Assembly: GCF_025370755.1 (NCBI RefSeq)
Contig: NZ_JAMXFC010000008.1
Location: 146,916-210,915 of the forward strand
Direction of reading: 5' to 3'
Origin: Laspinema sp. D2d
GTDB taxonomy: Bacteria; Cyanobacteriota; Cyanobacteriia; Cyanobacteriales; Laspinemataceae
Length of the DNA: 64,000 nucleotides
Within the stretch, counting starts at the first letter, position 1. Every line of letters starts with the position of its first letter. Shown here in pieces: positions 1 through 10,008 of this stretch. The translations under genes and the position numbers were made by a program. The notes below the pieces were generated by a model, which saw only the letters and a list, made by a program, of their open reading frames with translations, did not search any database and was not told the DNA's origin.

Positions 1-411
1 ATGACTCATACGATTCCGAAGCTGGATAAGAAAGGATTGCGTGAATTTGGACTGGTTACAGGAGCAATTTTTGTCGGATTGTTCGGGTTATTGATTCCCT
101 GGATTCGCGATCATTCTCTACCAATTTGGCCTTGGATTGTGGCGGGAGTGTTGTGGGTTTGGGCATTAATTGCTCCGAAAACGTTAGAACCTGTTTATCA
201 CGGTTGGATGAAAATTGGACTGGTTCTCGGGGCGATTAATAGCCGAATTATTTTAGGGATTATTTTCTATTTGTTGTTGATGCCAATGGGATTAGTCATG
301 CGGGGAGTGTTTAAAAAAGACCCGATGGCACGCCAGTTGGATGCGAAGCTAGAAAGTTATCGAGTTTCTAGCACTCTGAGAAATCGAGAAAGTATGGAGA
401 AGCCGTTTTAA
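1..411 (+). CDS. SxtJ-family membrane protein
   Basis: This is a 136-residue, mostly hydrophobic protein. It has about three membrane segments (roughly residues 15-35, 42-60 and 75-100) and a basic, hydrophilic C-terminus. Its size, hydrophobic pattern and the DUF5989-type gene right behind it match the SxtJ-like family found in bacterial clusters with carbamoyltransferases and SGNH hydrolases. The biochemical role of that family is not established. The frame opens with ATG at the very first base of the window, so a longer upstream start cannot be excluded. Its stop codon overlaps the next start codon (TAATG), which indicates translational coupling. The family name rests on recall of the cluster pattern. 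Confidence 0.75.
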   Translation: MTHTIPKLDKKGLREFGLVTGAIFVGLFGLLIPWIRDHSLPIWPWIVAGVLWVWALIAPKTLEPVYHGWMKIGLVLGAINSRIILGIIFYLLLMPMGLVMRGVFKKDPMARQLDAKLESYRVSSTLRNRESMEKPF

Positions 412-575
412 TGTTGGAAGCAACTTGGGATTTTATCAAGGATTTATGGGGATTTTTAAGGGAGCGTAAAAAATACTGGTTGGCTCCTTTAATTATTACC
501 TTGGTGTTACTGGGTGCGGTGATTGTATTAACTCAGGCATCCGCGATCGCCCCGTTTATTTATACGTTATTTTAA
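411..575 (+). CDS. DUF5989-family membrane microprotein
   Basis: This 54-residue frame begins at the A of the TAATG overlap with the preceding SxtJ-like gene. It has an amphipathic, charged N-terminal half with a Trp/Phe/Arg/Lys-rich stretch (residues 6-21). One hydrophobic helix follows (about residues 25-42), ending in a short tail. Length, topology and position after an SxtJ-like gene are those of the DUF5989 family. It is probably a small single-pass membrane partner of the SxtJ-like protein. No enzymatic motif is visible and its function is unknown. It is short enough to be missed by automatic length cut-offs. Confidence 0.75.
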   Translation: MLEATWDFIKDLWGFLRERKKYWLAPLIITLVLLGAVIVLTQASAIAPFIYTLF

Positions 576-658
576 CGGTTCTTTTTCGGGGATTGGGAGC
601 ATTTTGCTTCCAATTCCGTGAATATTTATCCTATTTAATACAAGGGTCTTATAAGTTT

Positions 659-2029
659 ATGAAACGATTGTCTGCATTGCAAAAAAAAATCCCTGAAATT
701 GTTAAAATTGCTCTAATTAATTTGGTATTTTTGGCAATTTTTATTGAGTTAGGGGCGGCGGCTTTATATTGGAGTAAATATAAACAACTGTTTTATACCC
801 GTAACGAGAACCAAACGAATGAGGCGATCGCCCAATTGGGATTACCCCTGAGTCAAACGGCAACCGATGAAACGGTTCTCGAAAGACTACACCCCTTTTT
901 TGGATATGTTCTCAAACCCAACCTCCCTTTAAATTTAGAGTTTTCTACCCGAGTTTTCACCGTTAATAATTTGGGATTTCCTGCGGATTATGATTATCCT
1001 TTTATCCGGCAAAATCCCAATCAAGTGATTATCGGTGTCTTTGGGGGTTCGGTTGCGAGTAATTTTTCGATGTATGAAATCGAAAATCAAGTGCTTGCCA
1101 AAACCTTGAAAGAGAAAATACCCGAGTTAGCTAATAAAGAAATTATTATTCTGCCTTTTGCCTTGGGAGGGTATAAGCAACCCCAACAGTTACTTATTTT
1201 AAATTATATCTTGTCTTTGGGGCAAGAGTTTGATTTTGTCATTAATATTGATGGATTTAATGAAGTTGCGCTTTCTAATCTGAATTACCAGGAAAATATT
1301 GCGCTTTCCATGCCGAGTGTTCAGCATTTGTTGCCCTTGCGGGATGTTGCCAGTAATAATTTAGGGGTTGATGAATTGAGTGCGATCGCCAAAATTATCG
1401 AAAATCGGGAACAGTTACAAGAAAAACAAGAAACCTTACAACAAAGCAAGTTAGCTTCTACTTATTTATTCCGCATGGTTTCCACCCAGGCAGCGGCAAA
1501 GAACTATCAAGAAAACTTGATGGAATTTGAGAAAATCAGAGGGCAAAAACAACAAAATCCCGCCCAAGATTTTATCCTCCGCATTGAAAATGCCCGGGAA
1601 GCGGTGGATGTAGATACAGCATTTAGCCGGATGGCAGAGTTATGGGGAAATTCATCGCGGTTGATGAAGGAATCTTTGGAGAAGCAAAATAGTCTGTATT
1701 TCCATTTTATCCAACCCAATCAGTATTATCCCACCGGGCGATCGTTTAGTGAGGAGGAGCGAAAGTTAGCCATTATTGATAATCATCCCTATGAACTTGG
1801 GGTGCAGAAGGGCTATCCGATGTTGTTTCAAACCCTAGAACAGTTAAAAACAGAAAATATCCCTGTTTTTAACGCCACCCAAATTTTTGATAATGTAAAT
1901 GACATAGTTTATATTGATAGTTGCTGTCATTACAATAAAGCCGGAAATCAAGTCTTTGCCACTTATATTGCCGATTCAATTGTGGGTTTTATCAATCAAA
2001 ATGCTGACGTCAAAAAACGCTGGGAATAA
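659..2029 (+). CDS. membrane-anchored SGNH/GDSL-hydrolase-like protein
   Basis: The protein has 456 residues from the ATG at 659; a TTG at 593 would add 22 residues but lacks support. A signal-anchor helix lies at about residues 15-37, and the rest should lie outside the cytoplasm. The middle holds a block-I-like GGSVAS motif after a hydrophobic strand. The C-terminus holds a DSCCHYNKAGN segment resembling the Asp...His block V of SGNH hydrolases. This suggests an ester or acyl hydrolase, or acetyl transfer to a glycan or lipid. Proteins of this shape often follow SxtJ/DUF5989 genes in polysaccharide-type loci. The substrate cannot be named, and the active-site assignment is from motifs only. 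Confidence 0.65.
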   Translation: MKRLSALQKKIPEIVKIALINLVFLAIFIELGAAALYWSKYKQLFYTRNENQTNEAIAQLGLPLSQTATDETVLERLHPFFGYVLKPNLPLNLEFSTRVFTVNNLGFPADYDYPFIRQNPNQVIIGVFGGSVASNFSMYEIENQVLAKTLKEKIPELANKEIIILPFALGGYKQPQQLLILNYILSLGQEFDFVINIDGFNEVALSNLNYQENIALSMPSVQHLLPLRDVASNNLGVDELSAIAKIIENREQLQEKQETLQQSKLASTYLFRMVSTQAAAKNYQENLMEFEKIRGQKQQNPAQDFILRIENAREAVDVDTAFSRMAELWGNSSRLMKESLEKQNSLYFHFIQPNQYYPTGRSFSEEERKLAIIDNHPYELGVQKGYPMLFQTLEQLKTENIPVFNATQIFDNVNDIVYIDSCCHYNKAGNQVFATYIADSIVGFINQNADVKKRWE

Positions 2030-2084
2030 TTTTTTTATCCAGAGTAGTATCTAACCTAGATTAGAATTTTAATCCCGAAAAAAT

Positions 2085-2138
2085 GGAGTATCTCGCTCCC
2101 AATTGTTTACCTACGGATAATCAGGAGCAAGATACTCC
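2085..2138. terminator. bidirectional terminator between convergent genes
   Basis: Arms 2085-2099 and 2124-2138 are inverted copies 15 bases long with one mismatch, separated by a 24-base loop. The left arm is preceded by A-rich sequence, which reads as a T tract on the minus strand. The right arm is followed by a pyrimidine-rich CTTCTTT. It lies between two convergent genes and can serve both. Confidence 0.65.
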
Positions 2139-2189
2139 CTTCTTTACTACCCATCAATTTTAGCTAGAAAAAGAACGTTGAAAAGTCTC

Positions 2190-3485
2190 CTAGACCGGCA
2201 TTACCAATATTTTATCAACACGATTACCATCCATATCCATGACTTCAAAGCGAAATCCTGCCCATTCAAAATGGTCAGCCGCCATTGGAATTCGTCCCAG
2301 ATGGGTAATTACAAACCCGCCCAAGGTGTGATAGTTCCCTTGTTGTTCTCCGGGTAACTCTTGCAAATTAAAAACTTCCCGGAATTTTTCAATAGAGACC
2401 ATACCATCTAATAGCCAGGACCCATCCTCACGCTGGACAATTTGCAAGTCATCGGGTTGATTCATGGAGGGCAAATCTCCGACGATCGCCTCTAAAATAT
2501 CATTCAACGTCACCAATCCCTGAAGCACGCCATATTCATCGACGGCTAAGGCAATATGAGTACCAGTTTGCTTGAATAATTCTAAGACTTTGAGGGCTTT
2601 GGTATGTTCAGGCACGAACAAAGGCTGACGCAAAGCAGCGGTGAGGTCGATGGGTTGGGAGAGCAGAGAACGGGCCAATAAATCATTAATTTGAATCACA
2701 CCTAAAACATTATCTAACACATTTTGACAGACGGGAAAGCGGGTGTGGGTACTGTTAATAATTTTATGGCGGTTCTCTTCTATAGAATCATCTAAATTCA
2801 GCCAAATGACATCGGGTCGAGGAGTCATTAGAGAACTGACGCGCCGTTCATCTAAGCGAAAAACTCGCTCGACCATTGCCTGTTCTTCTTGCTCAAAAGT
2901 CCCCGCTTCAGTTCCTTGTTCCAGTAAAATTTTAATTTCTTCTTCGATGACTTGGGGTTCGTTAGACGGTTGAGTTCTCAATATTCTTAATACCAAATCC
3001 GTTGAAGCACTCAACAAATGAACCACCGGGGAACCAATGCGCCCCAGCAATCGCATAGGAATTGCAATCCGAGTGGCAATTCGTTCGGGATTGTTTAAGG
3101 CGAGGCGTTTGGGGACCAGTTCCCCGAGAATCAGAGAAAGGTAAGTAATGCTAACCACCACAATCAACAGTGCAATGGCCCCTTTATAAGGCACGACTAC
3201 TGGAAGACGATCCAACTGAACGACCACTTTTTCGGCAATGGTGGCACCGCCAAAGGCCCCAGCAAAGATTCCCACTAAAGTAATTCCAATTTGTACCGTT
3301 GAGAGGAAGCGATTAGGGGAATTTGCCAATTCTAAGGCAACTCTGGCCTTAAGGTCCCCTTGATTAGCCCATTGTTGTAGTCGGGCCTTCCTTGCCGAAA
3401 CTAGAGCAATTTCGGACATGGCAAATATCCCATTAATGAGAATCAGGAGTAGAATGATCAGAATTTCCAGGGAAAAAGAATTCAT
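2190..3485 (-). CDS. CNNM/CBS-domain membrane protein (hemolysin C/CorC type)
   Basis: This 431-residue protein has the usual order of the CorC/HlyC-like family. An N-terminal DUF21/CNNM membrane domain (about residues 1-180, several hydrophobic helices) is followed by a paired CBS (Bateman) module (about 200-330). The C-terminal CorC/HlyC domain (about 345-430) contains a GGFVITHLGRIP segment. Relatives are linked to Mg2+/Co2+ efflux or ion homeostasis; the CBS pair normally binds adenine nucleotides. The old name hemolysin is historical and does not indicate a toxin. Length is normal and the gene looks intact. It is divergent from mfd across a 270-base gap. Confidence 0.9.
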   Translation of the reverse strand: MNSFSLEILIILLLILINGIFAMSEIALVSARKARLQQWANQGDLKARVALELANSPNRFLSTVQIGITLVGIFAGAFGGATIAEKVVVQLDRLPVVVPYKGAIALLIVVVSITYLSLILGELVPKRLALNNPERIATRIAIPMRLLGRIGSPVVHLLSASTDLVLRILRTQPSNEPQVIEEEIKILLEQGTEAGTFEQEEQAMVERVFRLDERRVSSLMTPRPDVIWLNLDDSIEENRHKIINSTHTRFPVCQNVLDNVLGVIQINDLLARSLLSQPIDLTAALRQPLFVPEHTKALKVLELFKQTGTHIALAVDEYGVLQGLVTLNDILEAIVGDLPSMNQPDDLQIVQREDGSWLLDGMVSIEKFREVFNLQELPGEQQGNYHTLGGFVITHLGRIPMAADHFEWAGFRFEVMDMDGNRVDKILVMPV

Positions 3486-3758
3486 GTTGTGTGGAATTTG
3501 CCTTGGGATTCGGCGAATGTGGCGATCGCCCCTTAATTATAGGAGTGCGATCGCCACCGTGGACAGATGCAGTTAGTGCCAGATTCTAGCTAAGTTAACA
3601 TTTCTCGGCAATAGCCGAATCATCCCCACCTAGAAATTGTGTTCCTAACGTTCCTCGTCCGAGGTGATCCGCACAGTTAGTCCCTAGGCTTCTAAAATAA
3701 ATAGAGGAAAAGATCCGGGGATTTTTTTCAACCTACGCTCTCGCATTTGTGACAAGTC

Positions 3759-6700
3759 ATGGCCTGTTCTTCCATTATCCGCACCCTGGGGCGATCGCCG
3801 TTAGCGACCGAACTCCTCACCAAACTCGATCGGCATCACCACATCGAACTCAACGGCATCTCCCGCTTCCCGAAAGGATTGGTCGTCTCGGCGATCGCGC
3901 AAAAACGGGACCAGAGTTTATTGGTGGTTACCGCCACCCTGGAAGAAGCAGGGCGATGGGCCGCCCAACTCGAAGCAATGGGATGGCCTACGGTGCATTT
4001 TTACCCCACCTCCGAAGCATCTCCCTACGAACTCTTTGACCCGGAAGAAGAGACCACCTGGGGCCAAATGCAAGTCCTCGCCGATTTAGTCCGAGGAGAA
4101 AACAATCTCGCCATTGTCACGACAGAACGGGCGCTACAACCCCATTTACCCCCGGTGAATCAGTTTAAACCCTACTGCCTCACCCTCACGGCCAAAAGCG
4201 AATGGAACTCCAAAACCCTAGATGAACAACTCGCCCGCATGGGATATGAGCGCGTGGCCCTTGTGGAAACCGAGGGCCAATGGAGTCGCCGGGGGGATAT
4301 TGTCGATATTTTTCCCGTTTCTGCCGAACTTCCGGTCCGCCTAGACTGGTTTGGGGACGAACTAGAAAATATCCGGGAATTTGACCCTTCCACCCAGCGT
4401 TCCCTCGATAAAATCGCGCAACTGGTCCTCACCCCCACCTCCTTCAGTCCCCTCATTCAAACCCATCTCCCAGAAGCATTCAGAAGCGTAGGGACAGCTA
4501 TCTCTAATGATTTAGAACTCGAAGATTCCCCGGAAACCCCCTCTCTGCATCGGTTTCTCGGAGTTGCCTTTGAGCATCCGGCCTCCTTGCTGGACTATCT
4601 CTCCCCGGATACCATTGTTGCCATTGATGAACCCGATCGCTGTAGTGCACATGGCGATCGCTGGGCGGAACAAGTCGAAGAACATTTCCAAACTCTCCCC
4701 TCAAAACCGATTCCCCTGTCTCGGGTGCACCGCAACTTTAGCGAATCCCTTGCCACTGCCGAATCCTTTGACCGCATTTCCCTCTCAGAACTGGTGATTC
4801 CGCGCAAAACCGAGGGTCCTCAGATTAGTTTTGACTTAGATAGTCGTCCAGTTCCGGTGTTACCTCATCAGTTTGCCAAACTTGCCGAACTATTACGAGA
4901 AGAACGCGATCGCCGGTTTAATGTCTTTCTGATTTCCGCGCAACCGAGTCGATCGGTTTCCCTGTTGCAAGAACATGACTGTCCCGCGCAATTTATTCCC
5001 AATTCTCGGGACTATCGGGCGATCGAAAAACTGCAAGTCCAACATATTCCCGTTGCCCTGAAATATAGTGGACTCGCGGAACTTGAAGGGTTTATTTTGT
5101 CCGCCTTTAGAATTGTGATTATCACCGATCGCGAATTTTATGGACAACATACCCTCGCCACCCCCACCTACGTTCGTAAACGTCGTCGCGCTGCTTCCAA
5201 ACAGGTAGACCCCAATAAACTACGTCAAGGGGATTTTGTTGTCCACCGGCATCATGGCATCGGCCAATTTATCAAACTAGAAAAACTCCAAAACCGGGAA
5301 TATTTAGTTGTTAAATATAGCGATGGACTGCTCAGAGTTCCCGTAGACCAACTAGAATCGCTCTCCCGCTTCCGGACGACTGGGGGTAAAAAACCAGAAC
5401 TCAATAAACTCACGAGCAAATCCTGGGAAACGACCCGCAACAAAGTCCGCAAAGCGGTCAAGAAACTAGCGGTAGATTTGCTGAACTTATATGCCAAGCG
5501 ATCGGATCAACAAGGGTTTGCTTATCCGCCGGATATGCCTTGGCAACAAGAATTAGAAGATTCCTTCTCCTATCAACCCACGCCGGACCAGTTGAAGGCG
5601 ACTCACGATGTGAAGCGGGACATGGAAAGTGAGCGTCCGATGGATCGCTTAGTTTGTGGAGATGTGGGATTTGGAAAAACCGAAGTGGCAATCCGGGCCA
5701 TTTTTAAAGCAATTACAGCGGGAAAACAGGTCGCATTATTGGCCCCGACTACCATTTTAACCCAACAACATTATCACACCATTAAAGAACGATTTGCCCC
5801 CTATCCGATCCAAATTGGATTACTGAATCGCTTCCGCAGTCAAGCAGAACGCCAAGATATCCAAAACCGCCTCGCGACAGGGGAATTAGATTTAGTCGTG
5901 GGAACTCATTCGGTTCTAAGTAAATCGATTCAGTTCCGAGATTTGGGACTATTAGTGGTAGATGAAGAACAACGGTTTGGGGTGAATCAGAAGGAAAAAA
6001 TCAAGGCATTGAAAACCCAAGTGGATGTGCTGACGTTGACAGCTACACCCATTCCACGCACTTTGTATATGTCTCTATCCGGTGTGCGAGAAATGAGTTT
6101 GATTGCCACACCCCCGCCCTCCCGTCGCCCAATTCAGACGCATCTGGCCCCGTATGACTTAGAAACTGCGCGATCGGCCATTCGCCAAGAATTGGACCGA
6201 GGGGGACAAGTGTTTTATGTGGTGCCTCGGGTGGAAGGCATTGAGGAAGTGGGGGCGGCATTGCAACAGATGGTTCCCAGTGCCAGAGTGGCGATCGCTC
6301 ATGGTCAAATGAACCCCTCAGAATTAGAAGCAATTACCATTGCTTTTAGTTCGGGAGAAGCGGATATTTTAGTCTGTACCACAATTATCGAATCGGGATT
6401 AGATATTCCTCGGGTAAACACGATTTTAATTGAAGATGCTCACCGCTTCGGATTGTCCCAATTGTATCAATTAAGAGGACGAGTGGGACGGTCTGGAATT
6501 CAAGCTCATGCTTGGTTATTTTACCCCAAAAGTGGCCGATTAACCGATGAAGCGCGGAAACGATTAAGGGCAATTAAAGAGTTTGCTCAATTAGGGTCAG
6601 GATATCAACTCGCCATGCGCGATATGGAAATCCGAGGCGTCGGCAATCTGTTAGGGGCGGAACAGTCCGGTCAATTAGATGCGATCGGGTTTGATCTCTA

Positions 6701-7229
6701 TATGGAAATGCTAGAAGAAGCAATTCGAGAGATTCGCGGCCAAGAAATTCCCACCGTAGAAGAGACACAAATCGACCTCACCTTGACCGCGTTTATTCCT
6801 GGGGATTACATCGTAGATTTGGACCAAAAGATGAGTGCTTATCGGTCAGTGGCCTTAGCAACCTCGGAGAAAGAACTAGCCCAAATCGAAGCAGATTGGC
6901 GCGATCGCTACGGACCGATTCCCAAACCCGTCACTCAACTCATGCAAGTCATGAAACTCAAACAAATCGCCAAACCATTAGGATTCTCGCGAATCAAACC
7001 GGAAGGCACTCAAAACATTGTTTTAGAAACTCCAATGGAAGAACCCGCCTGGAACTTACTCGCCCAAAATCTGCCTGCCAATGTGCAAGAAAAGTTTGTT
7101 TATAGACCGGGCAAAGTCACCGTTCGCGGTATTGGCATCATGCGTCCCGAGTATCAATTAGAAACCCTGATTGATTGGTTAGGCCGAATGCAAGGGGCGC
7201 TACCTGAAGCAGCGATTTCTCACGGGTAA
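3759..7229 (+). CDS. mfd: transcription-repair coupling factor Mfd
   Basis: Mfd is a DNA translocase that pushes stalled RNA polymerase off damaged DNA and recruits UvrA. The 1156-residue protein has the full domain order. A UvrB-like N-terminal module is followed by an RNA-polymerase-interacting domain (about residues 489-560, starting [14 protein letters not shown]). The RecG-like helicase core has Walker [10 protein letters not shown] (about 630) and the DEEQ box (about 735). The motif VI region reads [10 protein letters not shown], and a TRCF domain completes the C-terminus. All catalytic motifs are intact. The gene stands alone, ends in a strong hairpin terminator, and is rich in GCGATCGC sites. 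ATG 3759 gives the expected N-terminus. Confidence 0.97.
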   Translation: MACSSIIRTLGRSPLATELLTKLDRHHHIELNGISRFPKGLVVSAIAQKRDQSLLVVTATLEEAGRWAAQLEAMGWPTVHFYPTSEASPYELFDPEEETTWGQMQVLADLVRGENNLAIVTTERALQPHLPPVNQFKPYCLTLTAKSEWNSKTLDEQLARMGYERVALVETEGQWSRRGDIVDIFPVSAELPVRLDWFGDELENIREFDPSTQRSLDKIAQLVLTPTSFSPLIQTHLPEAFRSVGTAISNDLELEDSPETPSLHRFLGVAFEHPASLLDYLSPDTIVAIDEPDRCSAHGDRWAEQVEEHFQTLPSKPIPLSRVHRNFSESLATAESFDRISLSELVIPRKTEGPQISFDLDSRPVPVLPHQFAKLAELLREERDRRFNVFLISAQPSRSVSLLQEHDCPAQFIPNSRDYRAIEKLQVQHIPVALKYSGLAELEGFILSAFRIVIITDREFYGQHTLATPTYVRKRRRAASKQVDPNKLRQGDFVVHRHHGIGQFIKLEKLQNREYLVVKYSDGLLRVPVDQLESLSRFRTTGGKKPELNKLTSKSWETTRNKVRKAVKKLAVDLLNLYAKRSDQQGFAYPPDMPWQQELEDSFSYQPTPDQLKATHDVKRDMESERPMDRLVCGDVGFGKTEVAIRAIFKAITAGKQVALLAPTTILTQQHYHTIKERFAPYPIQIGLLNRFRSQAERQDIQNRLATGELDLVVGTHSVLSKSIQFRDLGLLVVDEEQRFGVNQKEKIKALKTQVDVLTLTATPIPRTLYMSLSGVREMSLIATPPPSRRPIQTHLAPYDLETARSAIRQELDRGGQVFYVVPRVEGIEEVGAALQQMVPSARVAIAHGQMNPSELEAITIAFSSGEADILVCTTIIESGLDIPRVNTILIEDAHRFGLSQLYQLRGRVGRSGIQAHAWLFYPKSGRLTDEARKRLRAIKEFAQLGSGYQLAMRDMEIRGVGNLLGAEQSGQLDAIGFDLYMEMLEEAIREIRGQEIPTVEETQIDLTLTAFIPGDYIVDLDQKMSAYRSVALATSEKELAQIEADWRDRYGPIPKPVTQLMQVMKLKQIAKPLGFSRIKPEGTQNIVLETPMEEPAWNLLAQNLPANVQEKFVYRPGKVTVRGIGIMRPEYQLETLIDWLGRMQGALPEAAISHG

Positions 7230-7240
7230 CTTGTTCAGAC

Positions 7241-7266
7241 ACTCGGTTTTAAGAAACCGAGTTTTT
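7241..7266 (+). terminator. rho-independent terminator of mfd
   Basis: A perfect nine-base stem (ACTCGGTTT, 7241-7249, with AAACCGAGT, 7254-7262) with a four-base loop is followed by a T run. It begins 11 bases after the mfd stop codon. Confidence 0.85.
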
Positions 7267-7300
7267 AACCGGGCGCTTAGACATCTCTTTTGTCACTGGG

Positions 7301-8143
7301 ATGGTGGAATTTATGAATCCTAAGCTAAAGCATCTCCTAATTGGCGAGTTTTCTCTCAAGCGCTTGGTTAAATCGCTCCTGTTTGTTTATGTCTCCATTG
7401 GCATTTATGGTTACTTCTTTTCCGAACGGATGATATTTATCCCTCAACCCGTTTCCTATTCTCAACTGCCGGGGATGCTGACGTTGACCTCGGCAAATGA
7501 GAAGCAAATTGCAGCGGTTTATTTAGCGAATCCTCAAGCAGACTATACCATTCTCTATAGTCATGGCAATGCGGAAGATTTAGGGGATGTTTTGCCAGTT
7601 TTGACTGAATTCCAGAAGATCGGGTTTTCGGTGTTGAGTTTTGATTACCAAGGGTATGGAATTTCTGAGGGGAATCCCACGGAACGGAGGGCGGTTCAGG
7701 ATATGGAAGCGGCCTATTTTTATCTCACGGAAACCCTGAAGATTCTGCCGGAGCGAATTATTGTTTATGGGCGATCGGTGGGTGGGGGACCGGCGTTGGA
7801 GTTAGCAGCGTGGTATCCGGTGGGGGGATTGGTGGTGGAAAGTTCATTTACTTCCATTTTTAGAACCGTGACGCGAATTCCAATTTATCCCGTGGATAAA
7901 TTTAATAATATTCAGAACATTCAACGGGTGAATTGTCCGGTGTTGGTGATTCATGGGACTGAGGATGAGGTGATTCCCTTTTGGCATGGGGAGGCATTGT
8001 TTGCGACGGCACCGGAACCGAAGCAGGCGCTGTGGGTGGAGGGTGCTGGACATAATGATGTAATCTTCCTGGCAGGCGATCGCCATTCCGAGGCACTGCT
8101 GGGGTTTGTGGGGTTACTGGAGGGGAACGAACCGGCAGAGTGA
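7301..8143 (+). CDS. alpha/beta hydrolase (ABHD17-like serine hydrolase)
   Basis: This 280-residue protein has a single N-terminal hydrophobic segment (about residues 25-42), probably a membrane anchor. An alpha/beta-hydrolase fold follows. The nucleophile elbow is YGRSVGG with Ser159, after an oxyanion-region SHGNAEDLG. The charge-relay residues are likely the Asp in HGTEDEVIP and the His in GAGHND. These are the arrangements of the BAAT/ABHD-like serine peptidase or esterase family. The substrate is unknown. ATG 7301 and ATG 7313 are both possible starts in one frame. The gene is separated from mfd by a terminator. Confidence 0.85.
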   Translation: MVEFMNPKLKHLLIGEFSLKRLVKSLLFVYVSIGIYGYFFSERMIFIPQPVSYSQLPGMLTLTSANEKQIAAVYLANPQADYTILYSHGNAEDLGDVLPVLTEFQKIGFSVLSFDYQGYGISEGNPTERRAVQDMEAAYFYLTETLKILPERIIVYGRSVGGGPALELAAWYPVGGLVVESSFTSIFRTVTRIPIYPVDKFNNIQNIQRVNCPVLVIHGTEDEVIPFWHGEALFATAPEPKQALWVEGAGHNDVIFLAGDRHSEALLGFVGLLEGNEPAE

Positions 8144-8348
8144 ACCGGATGGACTCAGAAGCATCCAAAATTGGGTCCCGAGAAACCAAAACCTAGCTGT
8201 TGGTGGAAGGGCGATCGACTGGTATGATTGTGCTGGCTAAGGGAAATAGCACACTCTTTGCGCGATCGCTCTTTTGGGATGTCCCGAAACCGGGATAAAC
8301 TAGGGCGATTCAGTTTGAAAATTAACGATTCATAACAAAACGCTAAAG

Positions 8349-8978
8349 ATGGAATGGCACGGCAGCGATGCTCAGAGTCTGGCAATTATTGACCGGGAAA
8401 TCGGGGATCACATTTTCTCCCCGGCGGAGTATGAGATTGTGCGGCGGGTGATTTATGCCACCGCTGATTTTGAATATAAATCCCTGATTCGCTTTTCGGA
8501 ACAAGCACTTCAGGCGGGTGCGGCAGCGTTGGCGGCACGTTCAACGATTGTGGTAGATGTGCCGATGGTGCAAGTTGGCATTTCTCCCCACATCCAAAAC
8601 ACCTTTGCCAATCCGGTTTACTGTTCGATGGATGCACTCACCCGTCCTCAAAAAGAGAAAACCCGTGCTGCCTGGGGCATTGAAACCCTTGCCAAACGCT
8701 ATCCTGAAGGCATTTTCATCCTGGGTGAGGCCCAAACTTCCCTAACCACCCTGGTGGAGTTAATCGAAGCGGAGGAAATTCGTCCCGCTTTAGTGATTGG
8801 GACTCCTGCCGGGTTTGTCGGGGTGGATGCGGCAAAAGCGAGACTGAATGACTCGATGATTCAGAATATCCGGGTGGATGGACGCAAAGGGAGTGCAGTG
8901 GTTGCGGTTGCTATTTTAAATGGATTGGTAGACTTGGCATGGCAAGCTTATGGACAGGAAGGACGGGGAATGATTTGA
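8349..8978 (+). CDS. cobH: precorrin-8X methylmutase
   Basis: CobH/CbiC moves a methyl group from C-11 to C-12 of the corrin precursor, giving hydrogenobyrinate (or the cobalt form) in cobalamin synthesis. The 209-residue protein matches the family in length. It shows the RFSEQALQAGAAAL helix, the VDVPMVQVGI strand, the glycine-rich VIGTPAGFVGV segment and the conserved GRKGSAVVAVAILNGL region. The position where Pseudomonas CobH has its active-site His appears to be Tyr here (VIYATADFEY). Other cobalamin genes are not adjacent, which is usual in cyanobacteria, where these genes are scattered. Confidence 0.92.
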   Translation: MEWHGSDAQSLAIIDREIGDHIFSPAEYEIVRRVIYATADFEYKSLIRFSEQALQAGAAALAARSTIVVDVPMVQVGISPHIQNTFANPVYCSMDALTRPQKEKTRAAWGIETLAKRYPEGIFILGEAQTSLTTLVELIEAEEIRPALVIGTPAGFVGVDAAKARLNDSMIQNIRVDGRKGSAVVAVAILNGLVDLAWQAYGQEGRGMI

Positions 8979-9010
8979 GGATGAATTAGCGAATTTATAG
9001 CCTTAAACCT

Positions 9011-9703
9011 TTACCTAAATTCTTCTCGGCGGACTTTTTTTCTGCGGGGTCGCGGTTGATTTAATGCTTCCATTTCTTGGCTGATTTCTACAAATAAATC
9101 TCGGCGTAAATAGGGATAATCACTAATCCAAAAATCAATCCGGGGGAGGTAAATATCGGAGACTTTGGCAATGCGTCCGAGGTCCGGACGGTTGGACATG
9201 ACCACCATTTCGGCCATATCTCCCGGGGCGATCGCCTTGTGTTCTTTCCGCAAAGGGACCAGCACTCGCGTACTAAATCCGGTTTCGTCACCCACTTCTA
9301 AATTCAGTCGGCGTTCGCGGTTTTCTACGATGACCAGTTCTCCCCGGGGACTGACGGTTTCTTTGGTGCCGACGACTTCTTCGGTGACAAAGACATCCCA
9401 AACTTCTCCCCGCCAAAATCCACTGTATTTATAACGCCGACATTGGTAATTTTCTCGGGAGGCGGAGGCGATCGGGCCCCACAACCAATAGAGACCGAAA
9501 ATAATACCAATAATTAATAAAAAGGGTCGCCAGTTGTCCGGTAGTGCATTGGCGGTTAGGGTGAGTAGTCCAATTCCAGCTACGGAGATCAGGACTCGTT
9601 TTAAAATTTTGTCAATTTTACCCCCATAATAAGCATATTGCGCGCCGGTTGCGATGCCGGGAATGAGTTGTTCAAAGGTTTCACGGGTTAAAGGAATTAG
9701 CAT
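9011..9703 (-). CDS. conserved cyanobacterial two-helix membrane protein
   Basis: The function of this 230-residue protein is not known. It has two close hydrophobic helices near the N-terminus (about residues 37-55 and 61-79), the hairpin topology of a small membrane anchor. A mainly polar domain of about 145 residues follows and ends in a very basic tail (PRPRRKKVRR). I believe similar cyanobacterial proteins are sometimes labelled phosphate ABC transporter permease, but I see no permease signature. It is convergent with cobH, with only 32 bases between the stop codons, and sits alone on its strand. Confidence 0.7.
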   Translation of the reverse strand: MLIPLTRETFEQLIPGIATGAQYAYYGGKIDKILKRVLISVAGIGLLTLTANALPDNWRPFLLIIGIIFGLYWLWGPIASASRENYQCRRYKYSGFWRGEVWDVFVTEEVVGTKETVSPRGELVIVENRERRLNLEVGDETGFSTRVLVPLRKEHKAIAPGDMAEMVVMSNRPDLGRIAKVSDIYLPRIDFWISDYPYLRRDLFVEISQEMEALNQPRPRRKKVRREEFR

Positions 9704-9803
9704 TGTTAATAGGGTTCAGGATGGGTTAATTATTCAAAGATAAAGGCAAGAGACGGTTTTGAGAAATTAGGAAAATTCAAGACAGTTTTAGCCAGAATTT
9801 TTT

Positions 9804-9972
9804 CTCGTGACGTGGCTCTGCCACGTCATGGACCATAGGAGGCTCTGCCTCCAGTCCCCAAGCAAGGGCTTAAGCTACCTATGATGCTATCTGTTACGGC
9901 TTGAACTCGTTACCAGAGATACAGGCGGCAGAGCCGCCAATAATGCGTGACGCGGCGGAGCCACGTCACGAG
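9804..9972. repeat. inverted-repeat (MITE-like) intergenic element
   Basis: Two outer arms of about 28 bases (9804-9831 and 9945-9972) are inverted copies with only about four differences, and each arm is itself nearly palindromic (GACGTGGCTCTGCCACGTC at 9809-9827). A second, inner pair lies inside (GGAGGCTCTGCCTCC and GGCGGCAGAGCCGCC). Between them are about 60 bases of unique sequence. No reading frame is present, so this is a non-autonomous repeat or fold-back element rather than a gene. Confidence 0.7.
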
Positions 9973-10008
9973 GAATGGGAATTGCTATATTCAATCCCGA
10001 AAAAACAC

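Noticed and set aside
659..2029. Exosortase or sulfotransferase identity for the SGNH-like protein
   Set aside because: The GGSVAS and Asp...His blocks fit SGNH hydrolases better and no sulfotransferase PAPS motif is visible.
9011..9703. Phosphate ABC transporter permease
   Set aside because: Only two membrane helices and no permease EAA-type motif; kept as a membrane protein of unknown function.
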